From JABFRZ01 sp031413955 (lineage in GTDB: Bacteria; Planctomycetota; UBA1135; GCA-002686595), in assembly GCA_031413955.1 (NCBI GenBank), contig JANOGB010000194.1, positions 1 through 19,309 of the forward strand: a stretch of 19,309 bases of DNA, read 5' to 3'. The notes below the pieces were generated by a model. It was not told the origin of the DNA. It did no database searches and saw only the letters and a program-made list of their open reading frames with translations. Below, piece after piece: positions 1-9,750 of the stretch (the first letter of the stretch is position 1; each line of letters starts with the position of its first letter). A program made the position numbers and the translations under genes.

Positions 1-97
1 CCGCTACCTCGTCTCCCCTCAGGGCAAGCTCAAGATCACCGCCGCGCTCGCGGCACGCCAAGCCTCGGTCGCCAAGCTGGTTGCCAACGCCGCTTGA
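1..97 (+). CDS. C-terminal fragment of an unidentified protein
   Basis: An open frame enters from the left edge at position 2 and ends at TGA 95-97, giving 31 residues. The tail is rich in Ala, Leu and Lys (for example KLKITAALAARQASVAKL) and probably helical. It converges on the minus-strand gene that ends at 138, leaving a 40-bp gap. The S-P-x-G-K stretch before a helix could be the wing of a winged-helix domain, but that is a guess from a few residues and I do not recognise the family. The start and most of the gene lie outside the window. Confidence 0.45.
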   Translation, partial: RYLVSPQGKLKITAALAARQASVAKLVANAA

Positions 98-137
98 AAA
101 GTCTTGCTCGCCCTGCAAGCGGCCGGCGAATAGAAGA

Positions 138-3100
138 TCAGTAACCCATGCGCAGGTCGTAGGCGTTGCCGAGCTTGTAGGTCTTGCCGACGAGCATGGC
201 CTGCGTGGCCATCAACTGCCCGATCATCGCGGGGTCGTCGGGCATCGGGAGCACGAAGTGGTCGAGCCCACCCGAGCTCGGCAGGATCAGCGTGAGCAGC
301 GTCGGCCCCCCGATCAGGACTTCGCCGCCGATCCCCGGCAACCCCGCGAGCGCGCGCTGGCGGCAGGTCACGACGACCATGCGCGTCCCAGGCATGCGCG
401 AGGCGTCGACGTCGAACGTCCAGTCACCGCCCAGCTCGGCCGGAGAGGACCGGTAGAAGGCCGGGTTCTTGCCCTGGCCGTTGCGGAACGTGGCCGTGGC
501 ATCGGGCGCGAAGCGCAGGGCGTCCACGTAGCCGCGCGAGGGCGCGACGGCGCCACCGACGTTGCCCGTGCCGATGCGCAGGGTCAGCACGGTGTTCTCG
601 TCCGCCGTCGGGAACAGGGCCGCGAGATCGGCGTGCACGCGCTCGAGCGCGGTCATGGCGAGGCGCGTGCGGCTCGAGACCAGCGGGAACTCGCTGAAGC
701 TGTCGGCATGGAACAGGTTCCAGACCGTGACGCCGTCCGAGAGGTCGACGCTCATGAAGTCGTTGCGCGCGACGGTGCGCTGGGCCCCGTTCAGCAGGAA
801 GGCCGCCTCGAAGAAGAGGTGCGGGGTGGGATGCGGGAACAGGAACGCCTGCTGGATCCCGGCCGTACCCGTGGCCGGCTGGCCAGCCCCGCGCGGATTC
901 GAGGGCGGCCGCGCCGAGCTGGTGCCATCTGCGCCGAGGTCGCACCACTTGGCGCCGGAGCTCGGAAAACCCTGGTCGCCGGCCTTGGCCGAGGAGCGCA
1001 CGAACACCGAAGTGCCGTTGAAGACCGTCCAGGGCGGGCCGGGCCGCACACCCACGACTTGCGCCTCGAAGCTGCCGTCCCCGAAGATCGGCGGCTCGCG
1101 CACGACGACCGTGCGCCGGCGAGCGCTCGTTCCGCCGGGCCCGGACACCTCCAGGGCGACCACGTAGGAGCCCGGGGCGACGAACTCGTGCAGGGGATCC
1201 CTCTCGGACGAGGCCTGACCGTCGCCGAAGCTCCACGAGCGCTGCGTCACCTCGCCCGTCGACAGGTCCGTGAACGTGACCAGCAACGGCGCGTAGCCGT
1301 CGCGCGGACTGCCGGCGAAGTCCGCCACGGGCGGCGGAGTGCTGACTTGCACGAAGCCGCTGCGCGCCGCGACGTCCGAACCTCCGGGGCCGGTCACCGT
1401 CAGCGTCACCGTGTAGCTCGCCGACGTGGCGTAGACGTGCGTCGGGTTCGGTCCGTTCGAGCTCGCGCCGTCGCCGAAGTCCCAGTTCCAGCTCGTGACC
1501 GTGCCCGTCGAGGCATTGGTGAACTGCACCGCGAGCGGCGCGAAGCCGGCCGTCGGCGCGGCCGTGAAGTCGGCCGTCGGCGGCGGCTCGGTGACGGTGA
1601 TCAGCGCGGTCTTCGTCTCGCCGTCCGCGCCGCCGGGACCGCGGGCCGTCAGCGTCACGGTGTAGATGCCGCCGTTCGTGTAGGTGTGCCCGGGGTTGCG
1701 CGTGCTCGCACTCGTGCCGTCGCCGAAGCTCCAGGACCAGACAGAGACCACGCCCGTCGACATGTCGCTGAACTGCACGGCGAGCGGCGCCATGCCGGCC
1801 ACGGGGGCTGCGCCGAATGCGGCCACCGGGGCGCCTTCCCCCACCAGGATCGCGTCGACCTGGGTGAGCGTGCTCGATCCGCCCGGACCGGTGACGGTCA
1901 GGGAGACCGTGAACGCGCCGGGCGCGCCGTAGGTGTGCACGGGATTCGCCACGCTCGCGCTCGCGCTGTCGCCGAAGTCCCATGACCAGGCGCTGATGTT
2001 GCCGGTCGATTGATCGGCGAACTGCACCACGAGCGGCACGCCCCCTACCCCGGGCAGCGCGCTGAAGAGCGCCTCGGGCGGCGCCTCGTACGCCGTGACG
2101 AGGTTCGTGTACACCCGCGAACCGGTCCCGGTCGGGCTCTGGACCGTGAGCGAGACCGAGTACGTTCCCGGCAGCGCATAGACGTGCGTCGGGCTCGTCG
2201 CGCTCGAGGTGGCGCCGTCGCCGAAGTTCCACGCCCAGGCAGTCACGTTGGCGCTCGAGGCATTGTTGAAGCCGACCAGGAGCGGCGCGGGCCCGCTCAC
2301 CGGCTCGGCCGTGAAATCGGCCGTGGTCGGCGGCACGTCGACCGTGATCAGGTCGGTCAGGGCCAGCGTGTCGCTCCCGCCCGGTCCGTTCACGAGCAGC
2401 GTGACCGAGTAGCGCCCGGGATTGGCGTAGACGTGCGCGGGATGCTGGAGGTTCGAGGTCGTCCCGTCGCCGAAGCTCCACGACCAGCCGGTCGGACCGG
2501 AGGTCGAGAGGTCGGTGAACTGCACGCCGAGTGGCGCCGTGCCCGTGGTGGGCGTGGCACTGAAGGCCGCGCCCGGCGGTGCGACCGCGACCGTGATCAG
2601 ACCAGGGCGCACCAGCGTGTTGGTGCCCCCCGGCCCGGAGGCGGTGAGCGTGACGCCGTACACCCCGGGCACCGTGTAGACGTGCACGGGGTTCTGCTCG
2701 CTGGCCGTGCCGCCGTCACCGAAGCTCCAGGCCCAGCTCGTGACCACGCCCGTGGTCAGGTCGCTGAAGACGACCGTCAGGGGCTCGGGGCCGACTGTCG
2801 GCGTGGCGTCGAAGCTCGCCACCGGCGGGGCCACGCCCACGGCCACGAGATCGAACTCGAAGCGCGTGTCGCTCCCGCCCGGCCCGCGCGCGATCAGACT
2901 GACCGAGTACAAGCCCTCGACGTCGTAGCGATGCAGCGGATTGCGCTGGACCGACGTGTAGCCGTCGCCGAAGTCCCAGGACCAGCTCGTGACATCGCCC
3001 GTCGTGGCGTCGAGGAACTGCACGTCGAGCGGCGCCTCGCCGGCCGTCGGCGAGGCCGTGAAGCTCGCCTGCGGCGGCAGCAGCGCCACGACCACGAAGT

Positions 3101-4922
3101 CGGAGCGGGTCAGGGTGTCGGTGCCTTGCGGACCGGAGACCGTCAGGCTGACCGCGTAGTTGCCGCAATCCGCGTACACGTGGCTGGGGAAACGCGCGCT
3201 CGACGTCGTGCCGTCGCCGAAGTCCCAGGACCAGGTCGTGACATTGCCCTCGGAAAGATCACCGAACCCGACCGTCAGCGGGCAGGGCCCCGCGCGGGGC
3301 GTGGCATCGAACTCGGCCAGGACGCCCGCGGTCACGGTGATGTGATTGCGCTTGGTCTCGACGTCGATGCCGCCCGGCCCGCGCACCGTGAACTGCACGT
3401 CGTAGGCCCCGGGCAAGTCGTAGGTCTTGGTCGGGGCCCGCTGGCTCGACAGCGGGCCGTCGCCGAAGTTCCACAGCCAGGCGGTGACCTCGCCCGCGCT
3501 CGCGTCGCTGAAGCTCACGGTGAGCGGCGCGATCCCGCGCGTCTTGCTGGCGCTGAAGTTCGCGGACGGCACGGTGCCGTCGTTGATCTGCACCATGTAG
3601 ATCGCGCCCTGGTTACCGCCGGCATCGTCGTCGTTGCGGCAGCCGATGACCGCGTTGAAGAGGCCGTCGCCGCTCGAGCCGCCGTATGGCGCGAGCGCGC
3701 TCCCAAACCAGTCCCACTGGTCGAGCGAGTAGGGCAGATCCCCCACCAGGTCGCTGATCTTGGTCCACGACTTCACCGAGGCGTCGGGGTTCATGAAGAG
3801 CACGTAGACCGCGCCCACGTCGGCATCCACGAAGCCCGGCGTGCCGCCGTCGTCGTCCTTGACCGCGCCTACGGCGATGTCGGTCACGCCGTCGCCGTCC
3901 AGGTCGCCCATGTTCGCGACCGAGGTGCCGAACTGGTCGATGTCGTCCATCTGCACCGTGAAGCCGCCCTCGAGCTCGTCGATCTCGCGCTTGGCCTTCA
4001 CGCTCCCGTCCGGGTTCAGGAACAGGATCCAGATCGAGCCCTGGTTCACACCGCCGTCGTCGTCGAGCACGGCTCCGACCACGACGTCGGTCACGCCATC
4101 GCCGTCGAAATCGCCCAGGTTGGCCGAGCTGAAGCCGAACCAGTCGGTGGGCTTGATCGCCAAACCTGCGCTGTTCTTGCTGATGCGCTTGTAGCTCTTG
4201 ACCGTCCCGTTCGTGTTCAAGAACAGGACGTGCAGCGCGCCCGTGTTGGTGCCGCCCTCGTCGTCCTCGGGCGTGCCCACGAGGATGTCGACCACGCCGT
4301 CGCCGTCCAGGTCTCCGAGATTGGTGATCGAGCGCCCGAACTCGTCGTGGATGCTCAGATTGGCCGGCAGGCCGCCTTGCGTGGCGCTGATCTTCTGCGA
4401 GCTCTTGACGGTCGCATCCGCGTTCAAGAAGAGAATGTATACCGCGCCCTTGTTCGTGCCTCCGTCGTCGTCGTAGTTCGAGCTGACGGCGAGGTCGAGC
4501 ACGCCGTCACCGTCCAGATCACCGAGACAAGCCGCCGCGCGTCCGAATTGGTCGCCCTTGCGCAGCCGGCCCGAGAAGTTGCCCTCCAGGTCGCTGATCT
4601 TGCGCCACTCCTTGACGAAGCCGATGTCGTGCATGAACAGGATGTAGATCGCACCCTTGTCGAGCCCGCCGTCGTCGTCGGTGTGCGCACCCACCATGAG
4701 ATCGGTGACGCCGTCGCCGTCCATGTCGCCGAGGTTGACGATCGAGCGCCCGAACTGGTCCAGCTCCTCGAGGAGGGCTGAGAATCCGCCCGAGGTCGAG
4801 CTGATCTTCTGCGCCTTGACGACGTGCCCGACCTGGGCCGAGACGGGCTGGACCGCGCCGAATGCGCAGAGAACTGCGAGCAAACCGGCGGCCGCTGCCC
4901 TGGGGAAGGCAAACCTTTCCAT
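138..4922 (-). CDS. Giant exported FG-GAP / PKD-repeat protein (paralogue A)
   Basis: This encodes 1594 residues. A signal peptide is visible (residues 1-30, hydrophobic LLAVLCAF core, cleavage near PVSAQ). Residues about 45-450 hold FG-GAP/integrin-alpha type repeats, each with D-x-F-G followed by a calcium-binding-like D-x-D-G-D-G loop. I count six; the last is degenerate, with GGSSGDG replacing the loop. Residues about 450-1277 are ten PKD domains of about 82 residues with the W-x-F-G-D-G signature. A beta-rich region follows (about 1278-1470), then a C-terminal domain of about 120 residues ending YDLRMGY, which is shared with the neighbouring paralogue. No anchor, protease or hydrolase domain was recognised. 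A surface or secreted structural, adhesive or ligand-binding role is inferred from the repeat classes. The ATG at 4922 was chosen because the signal peptide follows directly; no strong Shine-Dalgarno is seen. Confidence 0.9.
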   Translation of the reverse strand: MERFAFPRAAAAGLLAVLCAFGAVQPVSAQVGHVVKAQKISSTSGGFSALLEELDQFGRSIVNLGDMDGDGVTDLMVGAHTDDDGGLDKGAIYILFMHDIGFVKEWRKISDLEGNFSGRLRKGDQFGRAAACLGDLDGDGVLDLAVSSNYDDDGGTNKGAVYILFLNADATVKSSQKISATQGGLPANLSIHDEFGRSITNLGDLDGDGVVDILVGTPEDDEGGTNTGALHVLFLNTNGTVKSYKRISKNSAGLAIKPTDWFGFSSANLGDFDGDGVTDVVVGAVLDDDGGVNQGSIWILFLNPDGSVKAKREIDELEGGFTVQMDDIDQFGTSVANMGDLDGDGVTDIAVGAVKDDDGGTPGFVDADVGAVYVLFMNPDASVKSWTKISDLVGDLPYSLDQWDWFGSALAPYGGSSGDGLFNAVIGCRNDDDAGGNQGAIYMVQINDGTVPSANFSASKTRGIAPLTVSFSDASAGEVTAWLWNFGDGPLSSQRAPTKTYDLPGAYDVQFTVRGPGGIDVETKRNHITVTAGVLAEFDATPRAGPCPLTVGFGDLSEGNVTTWSWDFGDGTTSSARFPSHVYADCGNYAVSLTVSGPQGTDTLTRSDFVVVALLPPQASFTASPTAGEAPLDVQFLDATTGDVTSWSWDFGDGYTSVQRNPLHRYDVEGLYSVSLIARGPGGSDTRFEFDLVAVGVAPPVASFDATPTVGPEPLTVVFSDLTTGVVTSWAWSFGDGGTASEQNPVHVYTVPGVYGVTLTASGPGGTNTLVRPGLITVAVAPPGAAFSATPTTGTAPLGVQFTDLSTSGPTGWSWSFGDGTTSNLQHPAHVYANPGRYSVTLLVNGPGGSDTLALTDLITVDVPPTTADFTAEPVSGPAPLLVGFNNASSANVTAWAWNFGDGATSSATSPTHVYALPGTYSVSLTVQSPTGTGSRVYTNLVTAYEAPPEALFSALPGVGGVPLVVQFADQSTGNISAWSWDFGDSASASVANPVHTYGAPGAFTVSLTVTGPGGSSTLTQVDAILVGEGAPVAAFGAAPVAGMAPLAVQFSDMSTGVVSVWSWSFGDGTSASTRNPGHTYTNGGIYTVTLTARGPGGADGETKTALITVTEPPPTADFTAAPTAGFAPLAVQFTNASTGTVTSWNWDFGDGASSNGPNPTHVYATSASYTVTLTVTGPGGSDVAARSGFVQVSTPPPVADFAGSPRDGYAPLLVTFTDLSTGEVTQRSWSFGDGQASSERDPLHEFVAPGSYVVALEVSGPGGTSARRRTVVVREPPIFGDGSFEAQVVGVRPGPPWTVFNGTSVFVRSSAKAGDQGFPSSGAKWCDLGADGTSSARPPSNPRGAGQPATGTAGIQQAFLFPHPTPHLFFEAAFLLNGAQRTVARNDFMSVDLSDGVTVWNLFHADSFSEFPLVSSRTRLAMTALERVHADLAALFPTADENTVLTLRIGTGNVGGAVAPSRGYVDALRFAPDATATFRNGQGKNPAFYRSSPAELGGDWTFDVDASRMPGTRMVVVTCRQRALAGLPGIGGEVLIGGPTLLTLILPSSGGLDHFVLPMPDDPAMIGQLMATQAMLVGKTYKLGNAYDLRMGY

Positions 4923-5038
4923 GCGTGTGGGGACGCATCGCCGCTACTGGGGAAGGCGACACGTGACTCCAGGAACTATGCCCTACCGCGGCGCGTCGTG
5001 CGGCGCATCCTGCGCGCATTCAGCGGCTCCGTTCCCGA

Positions 5039-5105
5039 ACGCATCGCGGAGGCGCGGAGTGCGCGGAGTATGACCTCCGCGTCCTCCGCGACTCCGCGGT
5101 GCGTT
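5039..5105. repeat. Long GC-rich inverted repeat built from GCGGAG-type units
   Basis: The left arm (about 5045-5068) carries three spaced copies of CGCGGAG, and the right arm (about 5075-5098) carries three copies of CTCCGCG. Paired by eye, they give a hairpin of about 24 bp with only two mismatches (5060/5083 and 5052/5091), one G-U pair and a six-base loop at 5069-5074. It lies between the stop codon of paralogue B and the start of paralogue A, both on the minus strand. No T tract follows on the minus strand, so a classical intrinsic terminator is not supported. It may be an interspersed palindromic repeat or a transcript-stabilising or attenuating hairpin. Confidence 0.7.
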
Positions 5106-5115
5106 CTATCTCAGC

Positions 5116-8100
5116 TCAGAACCCGAGCACGAGGTCGTAGGCGTTGCAGCGCTCGGTCGTGCCGCCCAGGATCGTCACTTGCGTGGCCATGAACTGGCCC
5201 ATGAGCGCGAGGTCCACCGGCAGCGTGATCGTCCTCACGTTGAGGCCCGGCAGCGCCGGCCAGGCCTGGGCGAAGAGCTTCTTGCCCCCGACCAGCAGCT
5301 CGCCCGAGGCGAGCAGACTGCCGGATGCGGGCCGTTGCATGCCCACGAGCTGGATCGTTTGCGCGCCCGCGTGGCCAGTCGCGTCGACCTGGATGGTCCA
5401 TGCACTGCCGAGAACCGCGGGCGAGGAGACGTAGCGCGCCGCGTTGCGGCCCGTGCCGTTGCGGAAGCTGGCCGTGGCCGCGGGCACGAGCCGGAAGGCG
5501 TCCACGTAGCCCTTGGACGGATTCTGGCCATCGCCGCCGTTGCCCACGCTCACGCGCAGGAGGATCGGCGCTCCCGGAGCCAGCCCCGGAAACCGGCTCC
5601 CGAGGTCGACCTGCACGCGCCGGATGGCCGTCATCGGCAGGCCGTACTTCGTGGAGACGCGCGGGAACTCCGTGAAGGTGTCGGCGTGGAAAACGTTCCA
5701 GGTGGTCGTGCCGTCCGAGAGCTCGACGCTCATGAAGTCGTTGCTCGCGGCCGAATCCTCGAGATCGCCCAGCAGGAACGCGGCGTCGAAGACGAGGTGC
5801 GGGGCGAGCGGGGCGAAGCCGAAGCTGCGCTCGATCCCGGCCGCGCCGGCCGGCGCAGCGCCTGCCCCGCCCGGATTGGAGGGCGGCGTGGCGGCACTGC
5901 TGCCTTCCGCGCCGATCTCGCACCAGCGCGTGCCCTCGCGAGCAAAGCCCGCGTCCGGGGTCGTGTTCGACTGCACGACGATGGCCGTGCCCTGGACCAC
6001 GTTCCAGGGCGCGAGCGGAGGAACTCCCGCGGCATCCCCTTCGAAGCCGCCGTCCGCGAGCACGGGCAGCGTCACGACCGAGATGCCGCCGTGCGTGACC
6101 GAGCGCGTGCCGCCCGGTCCAGTGGCCGTGAGCGTGACGTTGAACGTGCCCGTGCGCGTGTAGACCTTGAGCGGGTGGCGAACGCGGGAGATCGTGCCGT
6201 CCCCGAAGCTCCAGACCCGGCTCGTCACGTTGCCGCTGGAAAGATCGGTGAACGAGACCGCCAGCGGCGCGAAACCCGTGACCGGCCCGAGCGCGAACTC
6301 TGGCGTCGGCGCGGGCCACTGGATCGTCACCAGCCCGGTCTTCGTCTCGACGTCCGAACCCGCCGGGCCCGCAGCCGTGAGGCTCACGCTGTAGGTACCC
6401 GGCGTCGTGTAGGTGTGGAGCGGACTCGCCTCGGCTGAGCTCGCGCCGTCGCCGAAGCTCCACGACCAGGCGGTGATCCAGCCGCTGGAGAGATCGCTGA
6501 ACTGCACGCCGAGCGGCGCGACACCCGTCGCCGAGGAGTACGCGAACTCCGCCGCCGGGGTCGGATCGAGGACCGTGATCAGCCCCGCGCGCGTCTCGCC
6601 GTCGCTGCCACCCGGACCGCCGACGGTCAGGCTCACGGCGAAGCTGCCGGGCGCCGCATAGACGTGCACGGGATCCACCTCGCCCGAGCTCGCGCCGTCG
6701 CCGAAGTCCCAGGCATGGCTCGTGAGCAGCCCCAGGGAAAGATCGCCGAACTGCACCGCGAGCGGCGCGAAGCCGCTGCTCGGCGTGGCCTCGAAGTCGG
6801 CCAGCGGCGGCGACTCCCTGACTACCACCCAGCCCGGGCGGAACTCGTCGTCGCCGCCCGTCGGGCCGCCCACGGTCAGGCGCACGTCGTAGCTGCCCGG
6901 CAGGAGGTAGACGTGCTCGGGATCGCGCTCGGAGGAGGTCGCGCCGTCGCCGAACTCCCACCCCAGGAGCTGACGCTGCCCGCGGACATGTCCGAGAACT
7001 GCACCACGAGCGGCACGGTTCCGTTCATCTGCGGCGCGCCGAAGTCCGCCACGGGCGTCGGATCCTCGACGTGGATCAGGTCGGTCTTCGTCTTGTTGCT
7101 GGAGCCCTGCGGGCCGTTGACCGTGAGGGATACCGTGTAGGTCCCCGGCGCCACGTACGTGTGCTGCGGGTTGGCCGAACCGCCCGTGGTCCCGTCGCCG
7201 AAGAGCCAGGTGCGGCTGGTGACGGTGCCGCTCGACTGCTCGGTGAACTGCGCGGTGAAGGGCGCAAAGCCGGTGGTCGAGGGCGCCAGGAACTCCGCCT
7301 GCGGAGGCGGCTCGCTCACGACGATCCAGCCGCTCTTCGTCTCGCTGTCGCTCCCGTTCGGCCCGCTGAGGGTCAGAGCGACGGTGTACGTGCCGGGGGA
7401 ATCGAAGACGTGGAGCGGCTGCTGCTCGACCGAGGTCGTGCCGTCCCCGAAGTCCCACAGCCAGGCGGAGAGGTTGCCGGTCGAGAGATCGGTGAACTGC
7501 ACGCCGAGCGGCGCGAACCCGGAGGTCGGCGAGGCCGCGAAGTCCGCGGCCGGCACCGGATCGTGCACCACGACGCACGCGCTCTTCGTCTCGAGATCGG
7601 AGCCGAAGGGACCGCTGACGGTCAGAGACACGTCGAAGGTACCGGGCGCCGCGTAGACGTGAACGGGGTTCGCCTGGTTCGAGCCCTGGCCGTCGCCGAA
7701 GTCCCAGCTCCAGGCGTCGACCACGCCCGTGGAGAGGTCGCCGAACTGGACGGACAGCGGAGCCAGACCGGTCGTCGGTGTGGAGGAAAACTCGGCCACC
7801 GGGGCCAGGTCCTGCGCGTCGACGTAGGCCGCACGCGTCCGGGTGTGGGACCCGCTCGGACCGGTCACCGTCAGCACGACCGTGTAGACGCCCGGACCGA
7901 AGACGTGCTGCGGGCTCGATTCGCTCGAGCTGGAGCCGTCGCCGAAGTCCCAGGACCAGCTCGTCACGTTGCCCTCGGAGAGGTCGCTGAACTGCACGGC
8001 GAGCGGCGAGAGGCCCGCGGTCGGCGTGCCGGTGAAGTCGGCCAGCGGACCGGCCACGACCGTGATATAGCCCTGCTTCTTCTCGGTGTTCTTGCCCTTC

Positions 8101-9635
8101 GGCCCGCGGGCGGTGAGCTGGATGTCGTAGGTCCCGGGCGTGCTGAAGGTCTTGGTCGGGCTCTGCAGGCTCGACTGGTTGCCCTCGCTGAAGTTCCACA
8201 CCCAGGCCGAGACCTCGCCCGTGCTCTGGTCGCTGAAGTTCACGGTCATGGGCGCCACACCGAGCGTCCGGTCGGCGCTGAACTCCGCCGCCGGAGCCGT
8301 GCCGTCGTTGAGCTGCACCAGATAGACGGCGCCGCGGTTCGGGCTGCCGTCGTCGTCGTTGCGGCAGCCGATGGCCACGTTGAAGAGCCCGTCGCCGGGC
8401 GAGCCTCCGAGGCGCACGACGGCGCTGCCGAACCAGTCGTACTGGTCGAGCGCGTAGGGCAGGTCGCCCGAGGTGTCGCCGATCTTGACCCACGACTTGA
8501 CGGTGGCGTCGGTGTTCAGGAACAGCACGTAGACAGCGCCCACGTCGGCGTCCTGGTTCCCGGGCAGGCCGCCGTCGTCGTCCTTGACCGCCCCGACGAG
8601 AATGTCGGTGACGCCGTCGCCGTCCAGGTCGCCGAGGCTCGTCACCGAGGTCCCGAACTGGTCGACATCGTCGAGCACCGCGGTGAAGCCGCCCACGAGC
8701 TCGTTGATCTCGTGGGAAGACTTGACGCTGCCATTGGCGTTCAGGAACAGGATCCAGATCGAACCCTGGTTGAAGCCGCCGTCGTCGTCCAGCACCGAAC
8801 CGACCACGAGGTCCGTGATGCCGTCGCCGTCGAAGTCCCCCAGGTTGGCCGAGCAATGGCCGAACCAGTCGCCCGGCTTCAGGCGCAGGCCGTCGGTCGA
8901 GCGGCTGATGCGCTTGTAGGCCTTGACCGTGCCGTCGCGGTTCAGGAAGAGCACGTGCAGCGCGCCGGTGTTGGTGCCGCCGTCGTCGTCCTCCGGGGTC
9001 CCGACCACGATGTCGGTGGTGCCGTCCCCGTCCATGTCGCCGAGCGACGTGATCGAACGCCCGAGCTCGTCGTGGATCTTCAGCGTGGCCGGGAAGCCAC
9101 CCTGGGTAGCGCTGATCTTCTGCGAGCTCTTGACCGTCCCGTCGAGGTTCAGGAACAGGACGTAGACCGAACCCTTGTTCGTGCCACCGTCGTCGTCGTA
9201 GTTCGAGCTCACGACCACGTCGACCACGCCGTCCAGGTCGAGGTCGCCAAGGCTCGCCGCCGCGCGCCCGAACTGATCGCCTGGGTCGAGCCGCCCGGCA
9301 AAATTGCCCGACAGATCGCTGATCTTCGTCCACGCCTTCACGAAGCCGTTGGCGTGCAAGAACAGCACGTACACCGAGCCCTTGTCGATGCCACCGTCGT
9401 CGTCGGTGTGGGCGCCGACCAGGAGGTCGGTGATGCCGTCGCCGTCCACGTCGCCCAGGTTCACGATCGCACGACCGAACTGGTCTTCCTCGTCGAGCAG
9501 GGCCGTGAAGCCGCCCGAGGTGTCGCTGATCTTCTGCGCGTCGACCACGTGGCCGACCTGCGCGTGAAAAGCACCTGCGAAAAAGGTTCCTGCGGCTGCG
9601 CTGAGGACGAGCCGAGCTGCTGTTGACCTTCTCAT
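5116..9635 (-). CDS. Giant exported FG-GAP / PKD-repeat protein (paralogue B), interrupted by a one-base frameshift
   Basis: Restoring one base gives about 1506 residues. The ATG at 9635 is preferred over a TTG at 9674 because AGGGAGAGA stands directly upstream and a signal peptide follows (hydrophobic stretch, cleavage near AFHAQ). The order matches paralogue A: six FG-GAP repeats (to about residue 443), nine PKD domains (to about 1190), a beta-rich region, and a C-terminal domain ending YDLVLGF. In PKD domain 6 the frame breaks at plus-strand 6957-6964, where ACCCC reads as a shortened G run on the coding strand. The first frame runs SVSSWG and then leaves the PKD pattern to end at 6876. 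The adjacent frame resumes exactly with WEFGDG and stays open to 5116. Either the assembly lacks one G or the gene is a recent pseudogene or phase-variable. Function is unknown beyond an inferred exported, repeat-rich surface role. Confidence 0.85.
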
Positions 9636-9644
9636 TCTCTCCCT
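9636..9644 (-). promoter_or_regulatory. Ribosome binding site deciding the start of paralogue B
   Basis: On the minus strand AGGGAGAGA immediately precedes the ATG at 9635. The GGGAG core is only about 3 nt from the start codon, which is short but usable. It supports 9635 over the in-frame TTG at 9674, which would place an Arg-rich stretch before the signal peptide. Confidence 0.5.
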
Positions 9645-9750
9645 GCGGTGGCGAGCGGCTCGCCCCCCCGGCAAAGCACCGCTCGGGGAAAGATGCCCGA
9701 AGGGCGGAGCGCGTGCGGCGTGAGCGCGCGGAATCGGGGCCGGCCGGTCC

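Noticed and set aside
103..119. CTTGC / GCAAG small hairpin between the convergent genes at the left edge
   Set aside because: A five-base stem with no T run is too weak to call a terminator.
500..3600. Regular repeats about 250 bp apart suggesting a repeat array or CRISPR
   Set aside because: The period equals one PKD domain (about 82 codons) within a single reading frame, and the copies diverge at codon level.
2010..4781. Long plus-strand open frame (923 codons) opposite paralogue A
   Set aside because: It mirrors the repeated DxDGDG and PKD codons, is rich in Arg, His and Val, and has no domain pattern. The same holds for 81-1985, 7071-9626 and 9811-13284.
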